Assembly (NCBI GenBank): GCA_009760855.2
Contig: WPIO01000041.1
Location: 1,824,501-1,888,500 of the forward strand
Source of the DNA: Cristatella mucedo
Taxonomy: Eukaryota > Bryozoa > Phylactolaemata > Cristatellidae
Reading direction: 5' to 3'
DNA: 64,000 nt
Part shown: positions 42,650-53,797 of the stretch, one piece after another
Layout: each line of letters begins with the position of its first letter
How positions within the stretch are numbered: position 1 is the first letter of the stretch
Notes under the pieces: generated by a model
Told to the model about the DNA's origin: nothing
Database searches by the model: none
What the model saw: the letters and a program-made list of their open reading frames with translations, nothing else
Position numbers and translations under genes: made by a program

Positions 42650-44640
42650 AATCAAGTAGCTGCACCAACTCGCTGCATCGACTGAATTACACTTGCTGCC
42701 ATCACAGGGAGCAACAGCCACGGATGCAATCATTGGCCCAAACGACGAGTGTTTGCTTTAACTTGTTCGTAAATAATTCGTTGTAGCCCATCAAGTGACG
42801 CGAATTTTAAAAGGGAAAGCTTACTGCAGATCCACCTGAACAATAGCTCGTGCCTCTGAAAGATTGTGACAGTGCTATTTGAATTAACAAACTCTGACAG
42901 GCACGAAGCGCAGCAGCGAAATTTAAAACCTCACACGAATCCGTTTCTGGATGGTAAACGTTATATTGGCGCTCTTAAGATGACGCGAAGCAGGAAAAAC
43001 CCGACCAAAGCCGCCGCTTTTCGCAGTCGCACGAGCAATCGCTAGCTGCAGAGGAGGGGGCAGAAAGTAGTCTTTCTGCTGCCGATGAAAAGAAAGCAAA
43101 GCCATTTAACCGAAGCTGCGCGCGCACAATCGAACGACACTTGTTTTCCTTCCGTTTTATGGCAATGCAAAACCTGTTAGTCCATTCGCTGATAAACATC
43201 CGTCTCCGGAGTCAGACGATGTGAAACGAAGGAGGAAAGATAGCGTGCTTAGAAAAGAGATTTGCCCCTCGGTAATTTAGGCAGGCTCGTGTAAGCGCAT
43301 TGTCTTGCCTGAGGAGCTCCGTCTGAATGATGACTATGACTCTTGCTAGCCCTCTACAGGCACTGCTATGCTCCTTGATGACATCGAAGCAGCATAGTTA
43401 CGTTTAATTGAGAATGATCAATGCGAACTGCTAATAGGCCTTCTCAATCAGGCTACTGTCAAGATGTCTGCCATCCGTGACGGCGGCTGCTGGACTGTCG
43501 ATTTGCGTGCATTTGAAGTCTTGTTTCCATCGAGACTATCGACTACTCCGTCCCCGCTTAGCTGCGCTTTACCGGACGCCGCAGAAAAGCCGCATTAATT
43601 AAGCGAAGCGGCAGCGTGTTTCATCCGTTAGCCAATCGGAGATGCTTGAAGACACGCCCAACGAGGCTGGTCGGAACCTGGACTATTAGGCTTCAGCAAA
43701 CGACTCATAACTCATCGTAGCGTGGTAGCTCTGGCTGCCAATGAATGCAAACTGCCAGCGTCTTTGTACTTCAGCAATGATTAATGCATTCTCACTACCA
43801 TCGGCTGCTCATCGGTCAGGTGTGCTTTGCAATGTACTGTGCATAATTCCGGCAGCAGGCCGCTGGAGCCAGTGCCCGAGGTATCCTCGATACTCGCATG
43901 ATTTTCTTATCTTCTGCAAACAAAATCTCTCATGAGCATAGAATAGGATTTATATCATCTCAAGCAGCATGGTTCAACGCCCGAGCTAAGCAAAACATAG
44001 GCGAACCGTTTCGAAGTTCGGATGACAGCGATGACAGCTGCAAGCGACGGCTCTGCACGCAACGCAGCACCGTACGAGTGCACCTATCGTCTCTGTTTAC
44101 CATTTTGCTGTGGTAACACCTTCCTGACTATGCTGTCTAGAATTTAAAGCCGTAGATGCCTCATTCTGGCTGTTTTAATCGCAAAATAAAGAGTGACTGA
44201 AGAATGAATCATCCCACGCGATGTACTCTCCCACGTGCTTTTCCCACGACTATGAGGAAGAGAAAATTGCATTCAGGAGATGGCGCTCCGAGCTGCCTAG
44301 CTTTACTCTGCATTGCTCGTGTCTCGCACACGGTACCAAAATCCAGCCAGACGTCTGAGCTCAGCATCTTGGGAAAGTATGCTTTAGATTCTGTCGGATT
44401 TATCTATACAATTGGGGCCTACGATTTTTGATTGCCAACTCCAGGTCAATTAAAGGCTTTCGTCCTGAGGCGTTTCAACTACTGTTTGGGAGACCAACCT
44501 GCGCGCCAGTGCCTATTGCTGTGTATGTAGTCATTCACAGCCACCGCCTAAGCTTGTGCTGAGAGCTGGCAAAGTATTTTTTGGGGAATGTAATACAATT
44601 TAAACTAATATATATATATTATATTTGTATAATGCCCAAA
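42650..44640. other. Unassigned intergenic sequence
   Basis: About 2 kb of balanced-composition sequence without recognised repeats or coding homology. Short open frames only. Confidence 0.4.
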
Positions 44641-44670
44641 GAAAACTTAAGATTAAAATAAAATAAAAAC

Positions 44671-44822
44671 ATTAGCTAATTTAAAAACTCCTTTGTATAG
44701 CGGTAGAAGAGCCGTAATGGCTATGACCACTGCTTAAAGTTGGCAATAAAGGATCCCCCACTGCAGGATAGATTCGAACTCAAAAGATAGGTCATGAACA
44801 GCGAGCACATTACCTCATGTGT
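44671..44822 (-). mobile_element. SINE-A copy, diverged
   Basis: It shares the tail block (ctttgtatagcggtagaag) and body of SINE-A, with a decayed B box (gattcgaact). It abuts a SINE-B copy on its right. Confidence 0.6.
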
Positions 44823-44948
44823 TATCAAGACCCTTAATCTCTGTTCAGGCGCTCCGTATATGCCATGGGGCTCGATCCCATGACCTCGGTCAGTATACAT
44901 TCACATTGACTTGGATCGGGGCGAGCACCTTAACCATTGGGGTTAATC
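44823..44948 (-). mobile_element. SINE-B copy, diverged
   Basis: It has the motifs ttaatctctgttcaggcgct, ggggctcgatcccatgacct and gagcaccttaaccattgg. Confidence 0.65.
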
Positions 44949-45474
44949 AGTTCAGGTCAAAGGTTTTCTGTACTCTGTATGTAGTATATAGTCGCTCGGC
45001 TTTATATCTGAAAGAACTGAAGTGGCGTGCAGCTATTTTAGTAATGCATTCAAGATTGCAGCTTTTGGCTGCTCTTGATTTCCGTGAAAAGGTCATTGGC
45101 ATGTCTCATTCGATCTGCTAAGCTAATCTTTAAGCATTCTTTGGAGCTCATCACTTTCATTTACGTCATGCTTAATCGTGCACCACCGATTCCCTAGATG
45201 GAGACCTACTGGGTGCTCTCGGTTGTATTCATGTCATCATAGTGTATGTCATCCTTTAACATAGAAGCGTCTTAGGCTCGCCTCCTGTACTTATTGAATA
45301 TAGCGTGTTCTGCAGCTTGCCTGCATTGTGATGTGAAAACTTTTGCGCATCTAATTTTAAGATCAAGATCTGAAATATTAATACTGAAATGCAGTCGTTT
45401 ATAATAATAAATTGTTAATTCTTGCTGTGTTACTTTAGCAATCAGTCTAATATCGCTCAAAAAAATAAATACTA

Positions 45475-45646
45475 GCTGATTTAACAGCCTCTTTTCGTAT
45501 AGCGAGAGAAGAACCTTTACGGCTATCACCACCGCTTGCACTTGCAGTGGTGTTAAAGGATCGCCCACCACAGGATTCGAACCCACGATCTCGGGGCCGA
45601 GGTCGTGAAAAGCGACCGCATTACCTAGTGAGCCATTACGGCTCAC
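45475..45646 (-). mobile_element. SINE-A copy
   Basis: Full-length: tail with taacagcctctttt and cgtatagcg, body ctatcaccaccgcttgca, B box as aggattcgaaccc, and head ending agccattacggctcac. Confidence 0.82.
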
Positions 45647-45954
45647 CGCAAGACTAGCACTGGGTGAAACTCTTCGGCCAATCGTGTTGTAGAAAGACCT
45701 TGGCTGCAGACCGGGTGGCCAAAATAGATGCTGATCACTTAAATGGGGCCCGACGGAATCCTCGCTCGTGAAGGATCCACGTTCTTTATGTGTATATCCA
45801 AGGAGAATTGCTAGTACTCTTGGAGTGCAGAATATCGATTTTCGGCTGACGGAGGTTTGACAGAGCTTATACTGTTACAGCTGCTAGCGTCCGTAATCGG
45901 CCAGACGACATACAGCTGAATTGAGACCGGTTTGAAGAAACAATCTCAATAGAG

Positions 45955-46075
45955 TAAATATAATGGTGATAACTAAAATAAGAAGAAATGTGAATAGAAC
46001 CCTCGGAGAGCTTAATCTCTGTCAGGGCACTTTGATTATGCTATAAAGAAAGCACGATCTGAAGGATACATAGGT
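45955..46075 (-). mobile_element. LINE-A 3'-end fragment, degenerate
   Basis: accctcggagagcttaatct, then gtcagggcactttgattatg; reduced similarity. Confidence 0.45.
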
Positions 46076-46204
46076 GCACAGCATGTTAGTGTTACAAATC
46101 TGCACAATGGCTGAAATCTCGCTTATTTAGAAGTCGCCCAAAGAGAAGGACGTGCCCACAGTTATAATAGCAGCAGATAAAGTGCCAAGGTTTGATAATA
46201 CATT

Positions 46205-46765
46205 TGCTAATAAATACATTTGTTATAGCGTCCTCAGAGAACTCGATCTCTTTCTAGTCACTTTACATTTGCCGCAAAGAAAGCACGATCGAATGGTTAG
46301 CGGTAGCATGCTCGATGAACAAGGATAACATGGTTGGTGGTGACATGCACAGGCTCAGCATGTAAATATGGTTAGAGGCTGCATGCACAGTGTCAGCACT
46401 CATAAGCACGTATATAAAGAATCCTGCGAATCCACTAACCGCTGTCATAAATAGATGCATTTTTAGTTTCTTTTTAAATTTGGTCAAGTCAGGGACGTCG
46501 TGACTCAAATCGGAAGTAAATTCCGGGCTCTGGAACCGTACAAACAAACGCACGGTCTCCAAAGGATTTGAAGCTCGGACGAGGTACAGGTGAACGATTA
46601 GAGTCCGAAAAGCTGTTGTACGATTCTCAGCCTGGTAAGGGAGTGGGTCTGATAGGTAAGCAAGAGCAAAGAAATTAAGGGACTTAAAAGTGAGTGACAA
46701 AACCTTTGAGTCGATGCGTTGCTTTACTGGCAGCCAGTGAAGGTTGGCGAGACGTGGTATGTTAA
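46205..46765 (-). mobile_element. LINE-A copy, diverged
   Basis: Tail side at 46205; ctcgatctctttctagtcac; protein remnants S-L-T-F-K-S-L-N-F-F-A-L-A-Y-L-S-D and P-D-L-T-K-F-K-K-K-L-K. Confidence 0.8.
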
Positions 46766-46769
46766 GTTC

Positions 46770-47739
46770 CCACGTATTTTAAGCATTAAAAATCAATGCG
46801 TCCTCAAGAGCGCACTGCACTAAAAGATTTCTAATAAGATCTTGAAGGTTTTAAAAGTAAAGTATATTACCACGCGCTTAAAAGTCTTGGAAGGCACGAT
46901 TTTAGAAGCTCGCATGAAAGATGTTCAGCAGTTGAATGCCCGAGTTAATCAGCTTGCGTTCCTTTGCAAAAAACTATTTTTAAAATGCTCCAAAAAGTCC
47001 ACAGTCACTTAAGGAAAGGCATGCGTAACCCGCAATACTCCGTCTCCATTTTAGAACGCGCCGGCTGTATTGAGTATCGGCTGTAGATTAATTTACGGCC
47101 CAACGCAATTAAAAAAACTTGAAAGATTTTGAGATGAATTTTGAATGCGCACAAGACTGTAATGTGGAAGACGCCGAGTCACTGAAACGTTTGAAAATTT
47201 CGTTGAGCGACATCACACACGTCCGTCGCGCTGCTGAAGTATATTTTTTTTCATGTAACCACAGAATACTCTGTGAGGCATTGACGACAATGAACTAATG
47301 ATAGTTAGCTCCGATGCCTCAAGTTAGAGGCCAACTGCGTGTGTAACAGTTTAGTGTTGTGGCAATGCTAAAACCCGTGTGAATTGGCTCGATCAGCTGT
47401 CGGTCAGAGGTCAGAAGTGCAAGGTCAGAAGCGGGATATACCCTACTGGCTGAGGTGCATTCGATGTGGGTTTATTGTAATTTATGCAACAAGCAAGTTG
47501 GAATAAACTTGAAGAGCCACTTATAATTCATGCGACCATGCCGGATTTTGGGGCTGTTGGCGCTCTTCTTAGCTAAGGCAATTCCTGTGCTTTCCAATTT
47601 AAAAAGAGAACATGAAAACAAAAGCCTTAAGCAAGTACTCTGGCTTTAAGATTTTCACAAGTGTCAAATGGATAAAGCTCCATTAAACTCCACCGGCAAC
47701 ATGAAATCTTTTAGTGTCCACGAGAGAGAGAGAGAGAGG

Positions 47740-47832
<93 letters not shown>

Positions 47833-47836
47833 GAGG

Positions 47837-47870
<34 letters not shown>

Positions 47871-48640
47871 GAGAGAGAGGGGGGAGGCTGCTACAGCTGT
47901 CCCAGACGGCCATTGGTTGCGTCTTCGTGCGTCTTGTGGCGGCGCCTGATTTTAAGCAGTTTAATGCGCTACGAGATCCTGCCCGATAACGACGCATTTT
48001 ATGCTAAAGGCTTTATGACTATTTGTGGTATGAATGTGTTATCTCTTTACAGCAGATCTCGCCTCGCCCTCCTCGCGGTGATGATTTCGCCTCGCGGAGT
48101 CCTCGCTGGGGCCTCGCTTTGACACGCTTTGATGATTTCGATCGGATGGCTGCGTCTGTTTCTTGAGCGACGTTTGTTCGACGTGAACGTGTCGCTGATT
48201 ACCTAATCGGCCCCCCAGCTGCTTTTTGTGGGAGCGAACAGCTTCCGAATGTAAATACGGCTTCCTCCTTGTCGTCGGCTATCAGCGTTTTGGAAGCTCG
48301 ACGCAACTCTTTCCGCTAAACAGAGAAACTTTGGCGTTAATTTGCTGGCCGTGGATTCTGTGCAATTGGAACGTTGACTTCTTACGTCGGCTACGTTATG
48401 ACAGCCAAGATACTATTCATCGCTTCTGAATTCCAATGGATAGAAACCGCCTACTTAATAAACTTTGGTTTTGCAGCATAAAGCCGAGTTCGTGTACTAG
48501 GCAGTAAGCTAAACCTGTACGTTCGAGGCTACTATGCGCTCAGTTGTGCATTAACTTTCGATCCGGAAGGAGTTTTACCCGGCACTTAGCAAGTATTGGC
48601 AACTGGGTGCTACAATTATATCTTGCTTAGACAGGGATAC
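46770..48640. other. Unassigned intergenic sequence with one (GA)n tract
   Basis: Apart from the microsatellite at 47722-47885, nothing is recognised. The part at 47890-48480 is somewhat GC-rich. Confidence 0.4.
47722..47885. repeat. (GA)n microsatellite
   Basis: About 160 bp of GA with GGGA interruptions. Confidence 0.95.
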
Positions 48641-48649
48641 CAAGTCTAA

Positions 48650-48855
48650 ATTGATTCCTGCATTTTCGACATCCTATCTCGACTTCTTTTAACTCACTGC
48701 TTTCTGGTCTACCGGCCTGTGCAATCAGGTGCTTAGAGTAAGTAAAAAACTCTGCAGCTGGAATGTCTGTCGTGAGCGTTACAGTTTCCACGACGCAATA
48801 CTTCTTGCCGACCTGCACTGGCTCTCAGTCAGACAAAACCTAGGCTTCAAGGTTA
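48650..48855 (+). mobile_element. LINE-A RT fragment, plus strand
   Basis: It contains cttttaactcactgctttct, aactctgcagctggaatgtc and cgacctgcactggctctcag, matching the RT region in plus orientation, and joins a minus-strand copy. Confidence 0.75.
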
Positions 48856-49790
48856 GTTTTAGTATGCTCATCGAACAAGCATAACATGGTTGTAGGTGAC
48901 ATGCACAGACTCAGCATTCAAATATGGTTAGTGGCAGCATGCACAGTGTCAGTACGCATAAGCATATGAATGACGACTCACGGGGATCCACTCAATCCTG
49001 CAATAAATATATGTGTTTTTAATTTCTTTTTAAGTGTGGTCAAGTCAGGAGATGTTCTCACGCATGTCGGTAGTGAGTTCCAGCTTTGGGAGCATACGAA
49101 CTAAATGCGCGGTCTCCAAAGGATTTGAGCTTCGTACGAGGTATTGGTATACTGCTGGATTCCGAAAAGCGGGTGGTACGATGCTTGGCAAAGTGGGGGA
49201 GTAGACCTGAGAGATAGACTGAAGCCAAAGAATGAAGTGACCCAAAAGTGAGCGACAAAACCTTGAAGTCAATCCGTTGCTTGACTGGGAGCCAGAGCAG
49301 GTTGGCGAGAAGTGGTGTGATGTGGCAACTGCGACGCTCACGACAGACAAGCCTAGCTGCGGAGTTTTGCAATAGCTGTAATCGTCTGATCGCACAAGCC
49401 AGTAGGCCAGTAAGCAGTGAGTTGCAGAAGTCGAGGCGGGATGTCACGAATGCATGGACCAACTTAGACGTGGTATCCTTATTTAAAGAAGCCCGAATTT
49501 CAGCAATGTTATGTAGCTGAAAGTAGGCAGGCTTGACTGTGGAGCTGATGCGGTCGTCTAACGAGAGGTCGCTTTGGAATATGACACCTAGATTTTGAGC
49601 TGATTCAACAGGGGATATGCTGGCAGGGCCAATTTTGAGCTTCAGCCTTTCCAATTTCTGAATCACGCTGGGTTTTCCCATAACTTGTCAGTTAGTTTTT
49701 TCATCGTTTAGTCTTAGAAAATTTGCTGCAATCCATGTGAGAATATGATGAATGCATGCAGAAAGTGAGTTGAGAGAATTTGTTTTTGTC
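48856..49790 (-). mobile_element. LINE-A copy lacking its 3' terminus
   Basis: The RT ORF reads H-N-I-A-E-I-R-A-S-L-N-K-D, F-V-T-S-R-L-D-F-C-N-S-L-L-T-G-L, S-C-H-I-T-P-L-L-A-N-L. The hairpin and (ATT)n tail are absent on the left, where the plus fragment begins. Confidence 0.85.
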
Positions 49791-50159
49791 CTGCTACTTT
49801 GGAAAGAAAAATAAGTAGCTTGAAACAATTGATTTTACTTTATTTATTATTTATTATTTATTTTACTTTATTTGAGACGGACGCATGCTCACTTAAACAA
49901 TTTCACCAGAGCTCTTTTCTCATATTTTGGTGCCGGAAGCCACGAATCGCACGCGACTAAGATTTAAGTGATATCGAACATTGCTCACCTGCAGCACCTT
50001 TTATCCAAAGTTTATTACTGCACACCAGTAACTTCAAATTATTAGTGATTGATGTAGATAAATGTATCGAGGCCTCGGGCGACTCCTAGCGTGGTGTGGA
50101 CCTTTACCTGATTTCTCCGCGATACCTTCGGGTATTCCGCTGCTATCTCGCTGTGACTA

Positions 50160-52760
50160 TTTATGAGCTGTCCTTGTATATGCTACACAAAACAGGACCT
50201 GCTTAGCATAAGGTGCGATGTTGCCATTAGTGGATACTTACCGGCGGGCCTTCTCCGGCGGGTCAGTGAGAACCTTCCTGCATCCTGCGTTCGCCCTATC
50301 AGCAGCTCGGCTATCAAACCTACAACCGTAAGTTTAAAGCGCTGAATAGTACTCTTTGCGGTAGTAGCCCACCCACCGTAGCCCAGTACGTTGCGAAACG
50401 TCGACCGGAGGCCGTTACTAAGGTGGAATTCAAATTCAAAGGGCCCGCATCCGCCGGGCCGGATAACGCCGATGCGAATACCAGCCATTTCATCACCGTC
50501 GCCTAGTTGTTGGAAAGCCGCCTAAATTCCGCCTACTAAATGTAGGCTCGCTAAAAACCAAGGGGTTTCTTATCCGTGATCAGGTGATCCAGCAGAAGCT
50601 ATATGCATTTCTGCTTACCGAAACTTGAATGACGCCGTGTACCAGTAGCTGTATTTCTGAGACCACTCCACCCGGGTTCTCATTCTATCAGTCCATGCGT
50701 TCTGACGAGGTTGCTGGCCGGCTTGCAATTGTTGTTCGCGAATTGTTTGGCTATAAGATATGCAGTTTTTCGCATGGGCCATCGTTTGAATCGGGTGCAA
50801 TCGGGTCTTCGTCGAAGACAATGCATCTCACTGTTGTGATATACCGGCCTCATTCTGGCTGACAAAACTTGTTTATTGAGGAGTTTTCAGAGTTCCTCGC
50901 TAAATTATTTGCCTGTGACAGTCCGTTGCTGATTGTAGGATACTTCACTGTTCACGTTGACAACCCTAGCAACAGCCAGGTCCGCTCATTTGTTGACTGT
51001 CTTGAGAATTTTGGTTTGGTCTAACTCGCTAATCATACCACCCACGTCGGTGGCCACATTCTAGATCTCGTGATCACTAAGGATGTCCTCCCCACGGACC
51101 TTGTGGTGTGCCCCCTGACCCTCTCAGATTTTTGTTCGGTCTCGTTTACTGTTCCTGCACCCTTGTACGTATAGGGTAATGTCGAACTTGTCAAACGACG
51201 TAACTTACAAAGCATTGACATGGACAAGTTTTTTTAAATCCGTTTTTGATGCATGTCTTCTTCATCTGCATTCAGACTCGACCGGCAGCCTCGATACCCT
51301 CACTAATGCAGTGAACATGACACTCGGGAGTGCTCGTGATAAGAATGCCCCCCTTCATTCTACCCGTGTTCAAAGCCGTGGAGATTCATTTCAATTTACA
51401 AAGAAAACTCCTAAAGATGCGCCGGGTTAAGCGCAGGCTTGAACGTCGTTTCAAGAAATCGGGGTCTGATACAGGTCTAGTCGATTTCAAAGACCTCCTT
51501 CAAGTTTACACCCGAAAGCTTAAAAAAAACCAGGGCTTCTTTTTTCATCCGAAAGCTGAATTCCTACCAGTCGGACCCTAAACAGATGTATAAGACAGTA
51601 AACCATTTACTGGCCAATGCTGTGAGGTCTGACTGCCCAGATATTAAGGGCTCAGCCGAAAAGTTTTCAGCCTTCTTTACTGAAAAAATTGTGCACATTC
51701 ATGCCTCCATTAAGTCCCCTCCGACTAAAGCAATCGCGGTTCCACAACCTGTGACTTTCCTTAAAAGGTTCTCTGAGGTTTCTGCATGAGAGGTGGCTAC
51801 CTTAATAAGGTCTAGCAAAAAGAGCTCGTCCCCTGAAGACCCTACACCTTCATCTCTGTGGTCTTCACTGGCAAACCATCTTAGCCCTGCCATAACCAAG
51901 ATTTGTAATGCTTCTCTGGGAAAAAGGGTCGTCCCCAAGTCCTTCAAATCGGCAATCGTTAGAACCATACTTAAAAAGCCTGGATTAGATACAGAGGTCC
52001 TTGTAAACTATCACCCAGTTTCACTTCTTCTTTTCTTGTCAAAGATTCTTGAAAGAATTGTTGCTAAGCAGCTGTTTGAACATATTGAAAATAATGAAAT
52101 GTCAGAAACATTGACCCTCAAAAAAAATCCTAGATGATTAAACAGCCTCTTTTGTATAGCGACAGAAGAGCCTTCACGGCTATCACCACCGCTTGCAGTG
52201 GCGATAAAGGATCGCCCACCGCAGGAATCGAACCCACGACCTCGGGACCGAGGTCGTGAAAGCAACCGCCTTACCTAGTGTGCCATCACGGCTCACCAAG
52301 GCCCTCCACGGCTTGGCTCCTTCGTATCTAGCTGAAATGCTGCATCAGTTTCAGCCTGTTCGCACCCTCAGGTCCTGTGTAGACAATAAATTAGCTGTTC
52401 CATTCCTCCTCTTAAAGACCGTTGGGCGACAGAAGCTTTAGCTCTGCAGGTCCTAGACTGCGGAACTCGCTTCCACAATTCTTACGCAACGACAACTACT
52501 CTCCTACTGCCAACTATGGCACATCCTTTTCAGTGGTCCTGAGCTGCTACTTCCATGCTACTCACTACCTCAACTGCTCTCCTGACTCTGCTATGCTTCC
52601 CACTTTCTCTTTGCTGAGTGAGACGAAGTCGCTTGGCTACCGAATTCGTACCGAAAGCCGCTTAAGCTGTGAGTCCGCTATACAAAACTCTCCTGCGTAA
52701 CACCCACATGGCCTTTATGACTTTATGGAGTTACAGAAGGAGATACATTACATAGGTAAT
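50160..52760 (+). mobile_element. LINE-B (CR1/jockey-like), degenerate, with nested SINE-A
   Basis: Endonuclease region 50530-51180: L-N-V-G-S-L-K-T-K near its start, E-T-T-P-P-G-F, L-L-I-V-G-Y-F-T-V-H (D replaced in the G-D-F-N position), H-T-T-H-V-G-G-H-I-L-D-L-V-I-T. Linker and RT start at 51180-52130: F-S-A-F-F-T-E-K-I, P-S-S-L-W-S-S, F-K-S-A-I-V-R-T-I-L-K-K-P-G-L-D, N-Y-H-P-V-S. After the SINE: A-L-H-G-L-A-P-S-Y-L-A-E-M-L and R-S-F-S-S-A-G-P-R-L-R-N-S-L-P (C-terminal end). The RT core with its catalytic box is missing, and several stops are present. Confidence 0.85.
52133..52296 (-). mobile_element. SINE-A copy nested in LINE-B
   Basis: A full-length SINE-A with B box aggaatcgaaccc sits between LINE-B reverse-transcriptase sequence on the left and LINE-B C-terminal sequence on the right, so it landed in, or marks a rearrangement of, that LINE. 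Confidence 0.83.
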
Positions 52761-52841
52761 GAATTATAGGAATATATGAATGTTAATTTATTAAATAGCT
52801 CGTTTCTATTTATATTTGTACTCATAATGCCTATACTCTTG

Positions 52842-52845
<4 letters not shown>

Positions 52846-52934
<89 letters not shown>

Positions 52935-53058
52935 GCATGTGTGTTTGAGTGTGTGCGTGTGTATGTGTCGGTGTGTGTGTGTGTATGTGTTGGTGTGCGT
53001 GTGCGTGTGAGCACGTGCATGAGCGTGTGTATGTGTACGTGTGTGTGCGCGCGTGCGT
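52846..53058. repeat. (TA)n followed by (TG)n-type microsatellite
   Basis: TA repeat 52846-52933, then an imperfect TG/CG-rich alternating tract to about 53058. Confidence 0.94.
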
Positions 53059-53234
53059 CTGCGTATATGGGCATATCTTCAGCAGACTCAAAGGCTTGAC
53101 GCGATATACTTAGGCGCTATACATAACCAAAGCTTCTATAGCATAACGATGAACACGCCTGTCGTTGGCTTAAAGGTAATGTCCAACAGTATTGGGAGTT
53201 ACCTGGGAATAAATAGCATTCTACCGGTAAATAT

Positions 53235-53325
53235 CCGAGCATGCTTTCTTTGCAGCAAATTTAAAGTGTCTAAAAAGAGATTGAGTTCTCTGAGAGTGCT
53301 ATATCAAATTTATTATTATTATTAT
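53235..53325 (+). mobile_element. LINE-A 3'-end fragment, plus strand
   Basis: ctttgcagcaaatttaaagt, then aaagagattgagttctctga and (ATT)n at 53311-53325. Confidence 0.75.
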
Positions 53326-53547
53326 TGGCTGCCTGATACGAGAGCGGCTATCTTCATAGCTCACACACGGCCATTTTTTTAAATTATTATGTCTCAGGCT
53401 ATAATCAAAAAAGCTTTTGGAGGAAAGTACTCGCCAATCAATGTGCGATATACGCATGAGCTCGAACACCTGCACCGTTCTCACAATATTTACTTGGTTT
53501 ATCTTTGAACCCAGCGTCTCCTTGTGGCTGCGTTTGCACATCAAATG

Positions 53548-53555
53548 TATATAAT
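53548..53555 (+). promoter_or_regulatory. TATA box candidate of the xylanase-like gene
   Basis: TATATAAT lies 70-77 bases before the ATG at 53625, which would place transcription start about 25-30 bases further on and leave a short 5' leader. No other core element was identified. Confidence 0.45.
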
Positions 53556-53624
53556 CTCTCGCGATCGAAGCAGAACGAGAGGTCTGCGACTGCGGCGCCA
53601 CGCCAGAAGCCGCACGACGCCGCC

Positions 53625-53797
53625 ATGCAGGCGCTTGCAGTGCTTGCGCTGGCAGTCGCCTCGCTGAGCTCGGCCGAGGTGCTGCTCAACGCAGACTTTG
53701 AAGCGTCGCTCACCGGAAATTGGTACTGCAAAGGATGCACGCCTGTGAAAGCTCAAAGCGTCTACAAGGGCTCGGGAGCTTACCAAACATCCAAGAG
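53625..53797 (+). CDS. Xylanase-like gene, coding exon 1
   Basis: ATG in a gccgccATG context, a signal peptide, then the first strand of the CBM (E-V-L-L-N-A-D-F-E). The donor gtaagt at 53798 leaves two bases AG (phase 2). Confidence 0.8.

Noticed and set aside
52133-52296. B-box motif as a tRNA gene
   Set aside because: No cloverleaf can be completed and the sequence recurs with a long non-tRNA body, so it is a SINE. The same applies to the other SINE copies.
52748-53099. Tyr-Ile and Thr-His repeat ORFs
   Set aside because: Translations of (TA)n/(TG)n; likewise at 6.8, 14.3, 38.2 and 63.4 kb.
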